Source: Xiheimicrobium sp052034585 (lineage in GTDB: Bacteria; Myxococcota; Myxococcia; Myxococcales; Myxococcaceae). From it: DNA of 64,000 nucleotides. This document shows, in pieces, positions 8,606 through 16,572 of this stretch; position 1 is the first letter of the stretch; every line of letters starts with the position of its first letter. Made by a program: the position numbers and the translations under genes. The notes beneath the pieces are model-generated. The model was given only the letters and a program-made list of their open reading frames with translations. It did not search any database and had not been told where the DNA came from. Location of the stretch: NCBI GenBank assembly GCA_052034585.1, contig JBPOIJ010000008.1:124001-188000 (forward strand). Reading direction: 5' to 3'.

Positions 8606-9196
8606 GTGTCGAGAGTCGTTCTGCTGCCGTGTCTCGTCGTGTCCGGCTGCTGCTTTCAGATGCCGACGCCGACCCCGCCTTCGCATCCCACGAGCGCACG
8701 CTTCACCGGGCTCGCTTCGCCGACCGGCGACTGGACGGTGCCGACGGGAAACGCTGCGCTCGGGGCGGTGCTGAAGGCGGGCGTCGGCGAAGGGCCAGGC
8801 GCTCGCGAGGTGCTGACGGTCGAGACGCTGCAGGCCGCGGGTGGGCAGGGCGGTGACACGCGCCACGTCTCCTTCAACTTTCGGCTCGAGGGCCCTCCGG
8901 CGGGGCGCTGGCCCTTTCGTGCGACGCTCCGCACGGCGCGTGACGGCAGGCTCCTCAATGCGATGGACGAGGGGGTGAGCTTCGAGAGCACGACGTTCGG
9001 CGTCGCCGAGAGCGGCGGGATCCGCTTCATTCTCTGCCCGTCGCTTCAGGGCGTGAACCTGCTCGGCCAGCCCTTGCGCCTCGACGCGTGGATTCCGACC
9101 GATGGCGGCGTTCCCGACGCGGGGGTGCTGGCGCGCACCTCGGCGGAGTTCTCGGTGCAGTGCTTCGATGGCTGCGAAGAGGCGTGCGGTGGCTGA
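8606..9196 (+). CDS. Hypothetical lipoprotein
   Basis: A 196-aa protein with a short lipoprotein signal (MSRVVLLPCLVVSGC) whose lipobox is VVSGC. The mature part is Pro/Thr-rich at first, then predicted beta-rich, with a few scattered cysteines (ILCPSL, CFDGCEEACGG at the end) that may form disulfides. No family recognised. The GTG start lies 3 bp after the kinase stop, and the end overlaps the cupin start at 9189, so it belongs to the recO operon. It probably sits at the outer membrane or periplasm. Confidence 0.75.
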   Translation: MSRVVLLPCLVVSGCCFQMPTPTPPSHPTSARFTGLASPTGDWTVPTGNAALGAVLKAGVGEGPGAREVLTVETLQAAGGQGGDTRHVSFNFRLEGPPAGRWPFRATLRTARDGRLLNAMDEGVSFESTTFGVAESGGIRFILCPSLQGVNLLGQPLRLDAWIPTDGGVPDAGVLARTSAEFSVQCFDGCEEACGG

Positions 9197-9620
9197 CGGC
9201 GCCGAGGCGATCATTCGACGGCTGGGGCTCCAGCGGCACCCCGAGGGCGGGTGGTACGCCGAGACCTTTCGTGATCGCGAGGGCGTCGACGGTCGCGCCC
9301 ACTCGACGGTGATTCACTTCCTGCTCGTGGCCGGAGAGCGTTCCCACTGGCATCGCGTCGACGCCACCGAGACCTGGTTCTTTCACGCCGGTGCGCCACT
9401 CGAGCTCGGCATCAGCGAAGACGGAGTGACGAGCCGAACCGTCCGCCTCGGGGTGAAGCTGGACGACGGAGAGCAGCCGCACGCGATCGTTCCCAAGGCG
9501 GCATGGCAGGCGGCGCGCTCGATGGGCGAGTGGACGCTGGTGAGCTGCAGCGTCGCGCCCGGCTTCCGGTTCGAAGGCTTCGAGCTGGCCCCGGCTGGTT
9601 GGGCTCCGGGGACGCCATGA
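9189..9620 (+). CDS. Cupin_5 (DUF985) family protein
   Basis: A 143-aa cupin-like protein of the DUF985 group. Visible signatures are LGLQRHPEGGWYAETFRD near the N-terminus, then STVIHFLLVAGERSHWHRVDATETWFFHAGAPLEL with the likely metal or substrate-lining His residues, and VSCSVAPGFRFEGFEL at the end. The GTG at 9189 has GAAGAGG about six bases upstream and gives a typical length for the family. It overlaps the preceding lipoprotein stop by 8 bp, and its own stop overlaps the next ATG (ATGA). Family members have no settled reaction; sugar or small-molecule binding is often assumed. Confidence 0.88.
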   Translation: MADGAEAIIRRLGLQRHPEGGWYAETFRDREGVDGRAHSTVIHFLLVAGERSHWHRVDATETWFFHAGAPLELGISEDGVTSRTVRLGVKLDDGEQPHAIVPKAAWQAARSMGEWTLVSCSVAPGFRFEGFELAPAGWAPGTP

Positions 9621-10996
9621 GGCGACTGTCGCTCGTGCTGGGACTCGTCGTGGCCTCGAGCGGCTGCGTGAAGCACTTCGAGTGCGAGGTGCACAAAGGG
9701 CCGGGCGTTCGCGAGCTCGTCACCGAGCACTTCGTCGTCTCGAGCGATCTGCCCGAGGCCGAGCTGCGGGAAGAGGGCCTCCGGCTCGAGCTGCTGTGGG
9801 ACACCTTCGCTGCGTACTTCCGGTTCGACGTCGCCAAGGCGCGCATTCCGGTGGTGGTGTTCGAGAAGTCCGCGGCCGTGCAGGCGTTCGCCGAGGGCTA
9901 CGCAGGCTACGTCGTTCGGCAGGGCACTCGAGTGTTGGTGGTGGGTGACCGCGCCGAAAAGGGAGCGCTCAACACCAACGCTCACGAGCTCACCCACCTG
10001 GTGAGCGCGTTCATGCTGCCGCGCCAGCCACATTGGATCGCCGAGGCCCTCGCGACCTACTTCGAAGACGCGACGTTCAAGGACGCGCGAACGGTGACGA
10101 TGGGGCGGTGGAACAAGGGCCGCGCGGAGGAGGCCTTCTACCGAGGCATCGTCTCGCTCGCGGACCTGGACCGGTGGACGGGCCTCCAGTTCGACGACGG
10201 CGAGTCGCGGCTCTACGCCTCGGCCTGGGCCTACCTTCACTACCTCTCGAACCATGACGAAGCGCGGCTGCAGCGGCTGTTCGAGGGCCTTCGCGGAACG
10301 AAGCCGCTGAGCGAGGTGATGCGCGAGGTGTTTCCGCCGGCCGAAGCCAAGGAGCTCGAGGCGAAGGTGACGGCATACCTCGGCGAGGCGCGGTTTCGAG
10401 GCTTCGAGACCTCGCTGCGTCGGGTGCCCCAGCTCTCGGAGGTGAAGACGCTCGCGCCCTGGCAAGTGCACCTGCTCCGGAGCCGGCTGTTCCTTCGTGA
10501 TGAAGCGGCCAGCAAGAAGGACGTGGCGCTCGCCATCGAGCTCGCCCCGACGCCCAAGCCGCCGGCCATCGCCGTGCTGGAGGCGAAAGCGAGCGAGGTG
10601 CCGATGCGCTCGTTGGTCTCCACCTACCCGGGCGCGCCGGAGGTGCTGGGCGAGCTCGACGGCGAGAGCGGCAAGGCGATGCAGGCGGAGTTTGCCAAGG
10701 CGGTCGAGCTCCACCCGGACGACGCTCAGCTCTTGTTGGTGGCGGCCAACGTGGCGCTCGAGAACGAGGCCTATGACGAAGCCGAAGCGCTGGCGGTTCG
10801 AGGGCTCGAGCAGGCGCCGTGGAGCGTCGAGCTCCTCCTCGTGTCGATGACGAGCGCTGCGGCGAGGCACCACTGCGAGCTCGCGGCGGCGCGGTTCGCG
10901 AGGGTCGAGTCGCTCTTGGGAGAGCAGCTCAGCGAGTCGACGAAGCAGCGCCTGGCGACGCTCCGAGGGCTCGTCGAGAAGTGCTCGGCTCAGTGA
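9617..10996 (+). CDS. Lipoprotein with gluzincin-like metallopeptidase and TPR-like region
   Basis: A 459-aa lipoprotein (signal MRRLSLVLGLVVASSGC, lipid-bearing Cys17). A zinc-protease-type helix carries HELTH at residues 123-127, with Glu143 in the next helix (HWIAEALATYFE). This HExxH plus downstream Glu layout is that of MA-clan (gluzincin) peptidases. The C-terminal half is alpha-helical with a TPR-like unit near residues 375-405 (ANVALENEAYDEAEALAVRG). The ATG overlaps the cupin stop, making this the last gene of the recO operon. It is convergent with the M23 gene, only 1 bp away. Active-site geometry suggests an active enzyme, but the target is unknown. Confidence 0.85.
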   Translation: MRRLSLVLGLVVASSGCVKHFECEVHKGPGVRELVTEHFVVSSDLPEAELREEGLRLELLWDTFAAYFRFDVAKARIPVVVFEKSAAVQAFAEGYAGYVVRQGTRVLVVGDRAEKGALNTNAHELTHLVSAFMLPRQPHWIAEALATYFEDATFKDARTVTMGRWNKGRAEEAFYRGIVSLADLDRWTGLQFDDGESRLYASAWAYLHYLSNHDEARLQRLFEGLRGTKPLSEVMREVFPPAEAKELEAKVTAYLGEARFRGFETSLRRVPQLSEVKTLAPWQVHLLRSRLFLRDEAASKKDVALAIELAPTPKPPAIAVLEAKASEVPMRSLVSTYPGAPEVLGELDGESGKAMQAEFAKAVELHPDDAQLLLVAANVALENEAYDEAEALAVRGLEQAPWSVELLLVSMTSAAARHHCELAAARFARVESLLGEQLSESTKQRLATLRGLVEKCSAQ

Positions 10997-10997
10997 C

Positions 10998-12431
10998 TCA
11001 TCGTTCCTGGGCGAAGGCGAGCGCCGGAGGCACCTGGAAGAGGAACGGGTCGATCGGCCGTCCGTTGATCTCGAGCTGGTAGTGCAGGTGCGGCCCGGTG
11101 CTGCGCCCGGTGTTGCCTGACTCGGAGACGAGCTCGCCGCGCGCGATGGGTTGGCCCTCGGCGACGAGCACCTTCGAGTTGTGGCAGTACGCAGTGGTGA
11201 CGCCGTGGCCGTGATCGATGACGACGAAGCGGCCGCTCACCGGATCCTCCGCGACGCGCAGCACGACGCCGTCGCCCGACGCGCGCACCGGTGAGCCCTC
11301 GGGCAACGAGAGATCGACGCCAGTGTGCAGCTTGTTCACGCCGAGGGTCGGATGTGTCCGGTTGCCGAAGGGAGACGAGACGCGCACGCGGGCTGCGACG
11401 GGCCAGCCAAGCGAGAAGGCGCGACCCATGGAGAGTGACATCAGCGCGCGGTCGAAGCCGAGCGGGTTGGACCGGCGAGCGAGCGGGGCGAAGGCCTCGA
11501 GGGCGGGCCCGCGCCGAGCGATGGCGCTGGTCACGGTGTCGATGCCGACGAAGAGGGCGGCCACTGCGGCGTCTTCAGAGCCGAGTTCCTTGGCAGCGCG
11601 CTCGAGGACCGAGCCGAGCGCGGCAGGCGACGACGGTGGCGCACCGCCGAGACGACGAATCGTGTCGAGGGTGATCGCTCGCTCCTCGGGGGCCAAGGAG
11701 CGCCAGACGACGAAGCTGCCCTTCGCCATCGCCGAGCCTTCGGTCGCCAGCGTGATGTCGCGGCTGTACGGCCAGCGCGCCCAGTCCTGCGCTCGGGGAT
11801 CGGAGGGGTCTTCGCCGGTCCAGGTAGCCCACTCGAGCGAGCGCGCCGGCACCCACGGCATCGCGGGCGGGTGAGCAAGGACGAGCGCTCGTGCAGCCGC
11901 CGCCTTCTCTTCTGCCTGCTGGGTCCTCCAGGTCGCGACGTCGGCGCCACCGCGAGCGATCAGCTCGGCGATCCACTCCTCTTCTCCTCGATCGGGAACG
12001 AAGGCGCCCTGGGTCACCGTGAAGCGAACGCCCTCGCAGGTCGCGCCCGAGGTGTGCAGGTTGAGCAGGGTGAGATCGATGACCGCGTTCTTCTCGAGCG
12101 CCGAAGGAATGCTCAGGCGCTCGTTCTTCCAGGCGAGCCGCACGATGCGATCGCCCGTCGCGGAGGTGAACGGCACCAGCGGCTGAGGTTTGCCGCCGAC
12201 GTGAACGCGCGCTTCGCCGAAGACGGTGCCTGGCCCTTCGACCCGCACCTCGAAGTACTCACCCCAGCGGCTCGCGAGCGCGACGCGGCGAATGCCGACG
12301 GGGCCACAGGCTTCGTCACCGTCTTGTACGGCGAGGCGTCGCTGAACGGGCTCGAGGAGGGAGTGGTGCGCGCACGACGAGAGGGCGACCGCCAGTGCTC
12401 CAAGCCCCACTGCCGTCCACCGTCGTTCCAT
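10998..12431 (-). CDS. M23 (LytM) endopeptidase lipoprotein
   Basis: A 477-aa lipoprotein (signal MERRWTAVGLGALAVALSSC). The C-terminal domain is a peptidoglycan-type M23 peptidase with zinc ligands in HTGVD (His369, Asp373) and HLHY (His448, His450), as well as the usual GRSTGPH loop. The roughly 330 residues before it are not a family I recognise. All expected LytM ligands are present, so it is likely an active cell-wall or glycyl endopeptidase at the periplasmic face of the outer membrane. It is transcribed alone, with the oxidoreductase gene upstream separated by a LysR relic. Confidence 0.9.
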   Translation of the reverse strand: MERRWTAVGLGALAVALSSCAHHSLLEPVQRRLAVQDGDEACGPVGIRRVALASRWGEYFEVRVEGPGTVFGEARVHVGGKPQPLVPFTSATGDRIVRLAWKNERLSIPSALEKNAVIDLTLLNLHTSGATCEGVRFTVTQGAFVPDRGEEEWIAELIARGGADVATWRTQQAEEKAAAARALVLAHPPAMPWVPARSLEWATWTGEDPSDPRAQDWARWPYSRDITLATEGSAMAKGSFVVWRSLAPEERAITLDTIRRLGGAPPSSPAALGSVLERAAKELGSEDAAVAALFVGIDTVTSAIARRGPALEAFAPLARRSNPLGFDRALMSLSMGRAFSLGWPVAARVRVSSPFGNRTHPTLGVNKLHTGVDLSLPEGSPVRASGDGVVLRVAEDPVSGRFVVIDHGHGVTTAYCHNSKVLVAEGQPIARGELVSESGNTGRSTGPHLHYQLEINGRPIDPFLFQVPPALAFAQER

Positions 12432-12590
12432 GACTCACGTTTCCCGGTTCGACTCCGCCTCTCTCTCGGCTTCGTCTCACCACGCGCCGTGCTCATCGAC
12501 GGGCGGCCCGCCGGAATATTCGCGCGCATCGCGTCAGGCGGTGGCAGCGGCGCGGCCGCTTTGGAGGGAGACGCAAGAAGAGGTGGAGCG

Positions 12591-12770
12591 ATGGCTCACC
12601 AGCCCGAGCACGAGGCAGTGCAGGGGGAGACAGGTCTCCCAGAGGTGACGGTGACGGCCAGCGAGATGGTGAGCACCTCGCTCCTGCCGCCAGTGCTGAA
12701 GGTGCTGCGCGAGCGATTCCCCTCGATCGTTCTCGAGATCGTCGCCTCGAACGCGCTCACCGTCGTGACA
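12591..12770 (+). pseudogene. LysR-type regulator relic (fragment of effector domain)
   Basis: The plus-strand frame from the ATG at 12591 reads GETGLPEVTVTASEMVSTSL and continues into PPVLKVLRERFPSIVLEIVASN, which matches the linker and first strand-helix-strand of LysR substrate-binding domains. No helix-turn-helix domain precedes it: the 159 bp upstream back to the M23 start hold nothing recognisable. The similarity stops around 12766, just where the C-terminal codons of the opposite-strand oxidoreductase begin. It is therefore a fragment of about 55 residues without DNA-binding or ligand-binding capacity. Identification rests on pattern recognition of the family. Confidence 0.65.
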
Positions 12771-15700
12771 GCTCGGGGTGCTTCGCGAAGAGGTGGCGCA
12801 GCACGAGGTCGGCCTGCTTCTCGAGCACCGAGTTTCCGCGCAGCCGCATGTCGAGGTGCCCGAAGTCGACCCGATCGAGCTCTTGATCCTGGTTGAAGCA
12901 GGAGAAGACGAACGACTCCTTGCCGGTGCGGGGATCGACGTGGCGTTGCAGGCACTGCGCGCAGATCTCCTTCATCATGCACTGCATCGGAGAGTTGATG
13001 CTGCCGATGGCGCAATGGTCGGGCTTGAGGAAGCGCGCGAGCACGCCGTGGCGAGCGTCCCTCACCGCGCGCATCATGCGATCTGAGCCGATGGCGACGA
13101 TGCGATCGATCGAGGCGAAGTCGAAGAGCGTCGTCTCCAGCTTGCCCTCGGCGTACGCCACCATCGCCTGCACGATGTTGCCGACGAAGGCGCGATCGTC
13201 GGGGCGCCGGGTGGGGAGCGGATCGCCCGCGTCGACGGCCCAGATCACCTGATCGGCCGAGGTCTCGACCTCCTCCACTTTGTAGACGTCGTCCTTGCGG
13301 CGGTAGCCCGCGAAGTAGAGCACGCGGCACCCAGCCGCCTTGAGCGCGTGACCGATCGAGAAGAGCACCGCGTTGCCGAGGCCTCCACCGGCGAGGAGCA
13401 CCGTCTCGGGCCGATGGGGAATCTCGGTCGGAGCACCGGTCGGCCCCATCAACACCACCCGCTCGCCGGGCTTCAGCATCGCGCAGAGGCGGGAGGACGC
13501 GCCGAGCTCGAGCACGATCATCGAGAGCAGGCCCTTGTCGCGATCGACCCACGCGCCGGTGAGCGCGAGGCCCTCCATCGTCAGGCGCAGCCCATCGACG
13601 AGCGGCGCCGTACGCTCGAAGTTCTGGAGCCGGTAGAACTGGCCGGGCTCGAAGTGCCGCGCCGCGAACGGCGCCTTCACCACCACCTCGACGATCGTCG
13701 GCGTGAGCCGGTTCACCGCCTCGACGGTCGCGAAGAACGCTTCGTCGAGCTTCCGGAAGAGCTCTGCGCGAGCGGCGTCACGCTTGGGTTGGTCCTCCTC
13801 GCGGGCCTGCGCGAGCTCTCGGGCGAAGAGCTTCACCACCGAAGGGAAGCCGTCCTTCGCGCTCGCCATCGCCTTCACCACGTTGCCGGCGTAGGTCGGG
13901 TGGTTGTCGCCGTAGAAGGTGATGAAGCGCCCGCCCTTCGCGTACGAGGTGAAGAAGCCGGCGTCCTTGCCGAGGTCCTCCTGCACCGGCACTTCGCGCA
14001 GGCTGAAGGTGCCGTTCACGTCGTCGACGACGTGGTTGCGAAAGTACGCGCCGTCGTCGTCGATGGTGAAGGTGCCCGGGTGCTCGCGCTCGTAGGTGAC
14101 GTTGGGTGAGGTGCCCGCGGCGAAGCAGACGGTGCGCGCCGGCAGCTCGAGGATCGTCCCCGTGCCCTTCAGCTTCCCGTCGATCATCGCCATGCGCTCG
14201 AGCTTGAGCGACTGGATCGCGCCGTGCTCGTCGGGCACCGCTTCGACCGGGCTCACCCGCTCGACGAACCGAATGCCCTCTTCCAGCGCCTTGACCACCT
14301 CTTCGTGGTTGAGCCGGTAGGCCGGCGCGTCGGTGAGCCCTCGCCGATAGCAGAGCGAGACGCCGCCCCAGCGCCGCACGAGCTTCACGAAGTCGGGCAG
14401 CTCACCGGCCGCCTTCGCCCGCTCTCGTTCGCCGCGCACCGCTCGGCCGTGCTCGAGGAACTCCTGGTAGATGCCGAGCTCTTCGGCCGTCAGCCTGGCG
14501 AGCACCTCTCGTTCGGAGCTCGCCGCGCAGAGCAGCTCGTGCCGCTCGAGCACCTTCTCCACCTGCACCGGGTAGTACGCGAAGAGCTCGGTCGCGGTGT
14601 CGATGCCGGTGAGGCCTCCACCGATCACCACCGCCGGCAGCCGGACCTGCAACGACGCCAGCGAGTCGCGCTTGAAGGCGCCGGTGAGCTGGAGCGCCAT
14701 CAAGAAGTCGCTCGCCGCCCGCACCCCGCGCAGCAGGTTGTGCTTCATCGGGACGATCGTGGGCTTGCCCGCGCCCGCGGCGATCGCGATGTGATCGATG
14801 CCCAGCGCCCAGGCGTCGTCGATGGTGAGCGTTCCGCCGAAGCGCACGCCGCCGTAGGCCTTGAAGCCGGCGCGGCGCGCCAGGGTGAGGTGAATGAGGG
14901 TGAGGAACGACTTGTCCCACCGCACCGTGATGCCGTACTCGCTGACGCCGCCAAAGCCCTCGAGGATGCGGGTGTCGAGCGTGGACGCGACGGTGCTCCA
15001 GTCTTCGATCGGCTCGAGCGCGCCTGCGCGACCGGTGAGCTCGTCGGGGAACGGCTCGATCTTGAGGCCATCGATGCCCGCGACGGTGAAGCCCTCGTTG
15101 AGCAGGTGCTGCGAGAGCGTGTAGCCCGCCGGCCCGAGCCCGACGACGAGCACGCTCTTCCCGTTGGCCTTCGCCGCGTACGGGCGCTTCACGTTGAGCG
15201 GGTTCCAGCGCGTGAGCAGCCCGAAGATCTCGAAGCCGTACGGGAGTTCGAGCACGCCGGTGAGCGCCGCCGTCTCGATCTGGGGAATGTTCACCGGCTC
15301 CTGCTTCTGGAAGATGCAGGCCTTCATGCAGTCGTTGCAGATGCGATGACCGGTGCCCGCGCACATCGGGTTGTCGAGCATCACCATCGCGAGCGCGCCG
15401 AGCACGTCGCCGCGGCTCTGCAGCACGTGCATCTCGCTGATCCGCTCGTCGAGCGGGCACCCCGACAAGGGAATGCCGAGCGGGTTCTTCTTGAAGGTGC
15501 CGTGCGTGGGGTCCTTCTCCCTGAAGCCCTTGCTGCAGGAGTCTTTCTCGCGCTCGTGGCAGAGCACGCAGGTCTCGACCTCGTTCATCACCGCTCGCAG
15601 CCCGAAGCGTGGGTCGGTGAGGCCGAAGCCGTCGCGGCGCCGCAGGTGCTCGTCGGGCCCTTCGAGGATCTCGGGGCGCGTCGCGTCGGGGCGCTTCAGC

Positions 15701-16479
15701 TCGACCAAGGCGTCGAAGACGAGCGGCTTGGGCTGGGCGACGGTGCTCCAGCCATGAAAGGTGTGGGTGAACCTGGCGCGCGCAGAGGTCCAGCGATCGA
15801 CGAGCGAGAGCAGGGCGCGAACCCGAGTCAGCTCGTCGCCCACCAGGGAAGCCCCGAACGCCGCCCGACCCTCGGCGGTCGCGAGCAGCTTCGTCTCGAG
15901 CGTCTTCCACGCGGTCGCGAAGGCCTCGTTCGGGGTGTGGCCAGCGAAGCGCCGCTCGGCGTCGATCAAGGTGATGACGGCCTCGGCGAGGGTGCGCTCG
16001 TGATCGGGCCCGCCGTGAAGATGACCCGGCTCGGCGGGCGGCAGCGCGGCGCCGAAGCCGAGCGAGAGGAGGAGCGCCATTCGAGCGTCGAGCTGCGGCA
16101 GCTCTTCGCGGGTCGGACGATCGGTCGCGCCCTTCTTGAAGACGCGCCGGTTCACCACCTCGCGCTTGAAGTCGAAGAGCGAGCGCTCGGCCTTCTGCGC
16201 GGTGGCCCTTCGTTCGAGCGCGCGGTCGACGCGAAAGAGCCGGCCGACGAAGCGGGCCACGAAGCCGGCGACCTCGATGAGCAGCTCCGACTCCTGGGGG
16301 CCCGAGAGACCGCCGCGCGGCGTCCCGGCGTTCATCGCTCGTCGATAGGCGTCGTAGGCGATCGCCTTGTCGGGCGCGGCGGCGCGCAGCTCGGCGAGGA
16401 ACCGCGCGTAGAGCCGCTCGAGCCCATCGGGCCGATGGAGATCATCGAAGCTGAAACCGTCGACGCCGGGGGCGAACAT
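12757..16479 (-). CDS. Giant Fe-S/FAD pyridine-nucleotide oxidoreductase (GltD-like plus PyrK/FNR-like)
   Basis: A protein of about 1240 aa. Residues about 300-390 carry cysteine clusters (CVLCHEREKDSC, then CAGTGHRICNDCMKAC) like the [4Fe-4S] part of GltD/NfnB-type proteins. A Rossmann FAD site, VLVVGLGPAGYTLS, lies near 447, and a second dinucleotide fold, AVVIGGGLTGIDTATEL, near 617. From about residue 920 a ferredoxin-reductase/PyrK-like module follows (FEPGQFYRLQNF, LLAGGGLGNAVLFSIG), with a Cys set CMMKEICAQCLQRH plus a later Cys as the likely [2Fe-2S] ligands. It should pass electrons between NAD(P)H, flavins and Fe-S clusters. I use the ATG at 16479; a GTG at 16503 is possible. The partner and physiological reaction are unknown. 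Confidence 0.85.
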   Translation of the reverse strand: MFAPGVDGFSFDDLHRPDGLERLYARFLAELRAAAPDKAIAYDAYRRAMNAGTPRGGLSGPQESELLIEVAGFVARFVGRLFRVDRALERRATAQKAERSLFDFKREVVNRRVFKKGATDRPTREELPQLDARMALLLSLGFGAALPPAEPGHLHGGPDHERTLAEAVITLIDAERRFAGHTPNEAFATAWKTLETKLLATAEGRAAFGASLVGDELTRVRALLSLVDRWTSARARFTHTFHGWSTVAQPKPLVFDALVELKRPDATRPEILEGPDEHLRRRDGFGLTDPRFGLRAVMNEVETCVLCHEREKDSCSKGFREKDPTHGTFKKNPLGIPLSGCPLDERISEMHVLQSRGDVLGALAMVMLDNPMCAGTGHRICNDCMKACIFQKQEPVNIPQIETAALTGVLELPYGFEIFGLLTRWNPLNVKRPYAAKANGKSVLVVGLGPAGYTLSQHLLNEGFTVAGIDGLKIEPFPDELTGRAGALEPIEDWSTVASTLDTRILEGFGGVSEYGITVRWDKSFLTLIHLTLARRAGFKAYGGVRFGGTLTIDDAWALGIDHIAIAAGAGKPTIVPMKHNLLRGVRAASDFLMALQLTGAFKRDSLASLQVRLPAVVIGGGLTGIDTATELFAYYPVQVEKVLERHELLCAASSEREVLARLTAEELGIYQEFLEHGRAVRGERERAKAAGELPDFVKLVRRWGGVSLCYRRGLTDAPAYRLNHEEVVKALEEGIRFVERVSPVEAVPDEHGAIQSLKLERMAMIDGKLKGTGTILELPARTVCFAAGTSPNVTYEREHPGTFTIDDDGAYFRNHVVDDVNGTFSLREVPVQEDLGKDAGFFTSYAKGGRFITFYGDNHPTYAGNVVKAMASAKDGFPSVVKLFARELAQAREEDQPKRDAARAELFRKLDEAFFATVEAVNRLTPTIVEVVVKAPFAARHFEPGQFYRLQNFERTAPLVDGLRLTMEGLALTGAWVDRDKGLLSMIVLELGASSRLCAMLKPGERVVLMGPTGAPTEIPHRPETVLLAGGGLGNAVLFSIGHALKAAGCRVLYFAGYRRKDDVYKVEEVETSADQVIWAVDAGDPLPTRRPDDRAFVGNIVQAMVAYAEGKLETTLFDFASIDRIVAIGSDRMMRAVRDARHGVLARFLKPDHCAIGSINSPMQCMMKEICAQCLQRHVDPRTGKESFVFSCFNQDQELDRVDFGHLDMRLRGNSVLEKQADLVLRHLFAKHPELSRR

Positions 16480-16572
16480 GCGGGGCGCTCTTTGCCACGT
16501 CACCCGCTCGGCGCAACCGAAGGAATGACGAGGCGAGAAGGCGCGCTGATGGAGCGCTCCATCGAGGCGACG

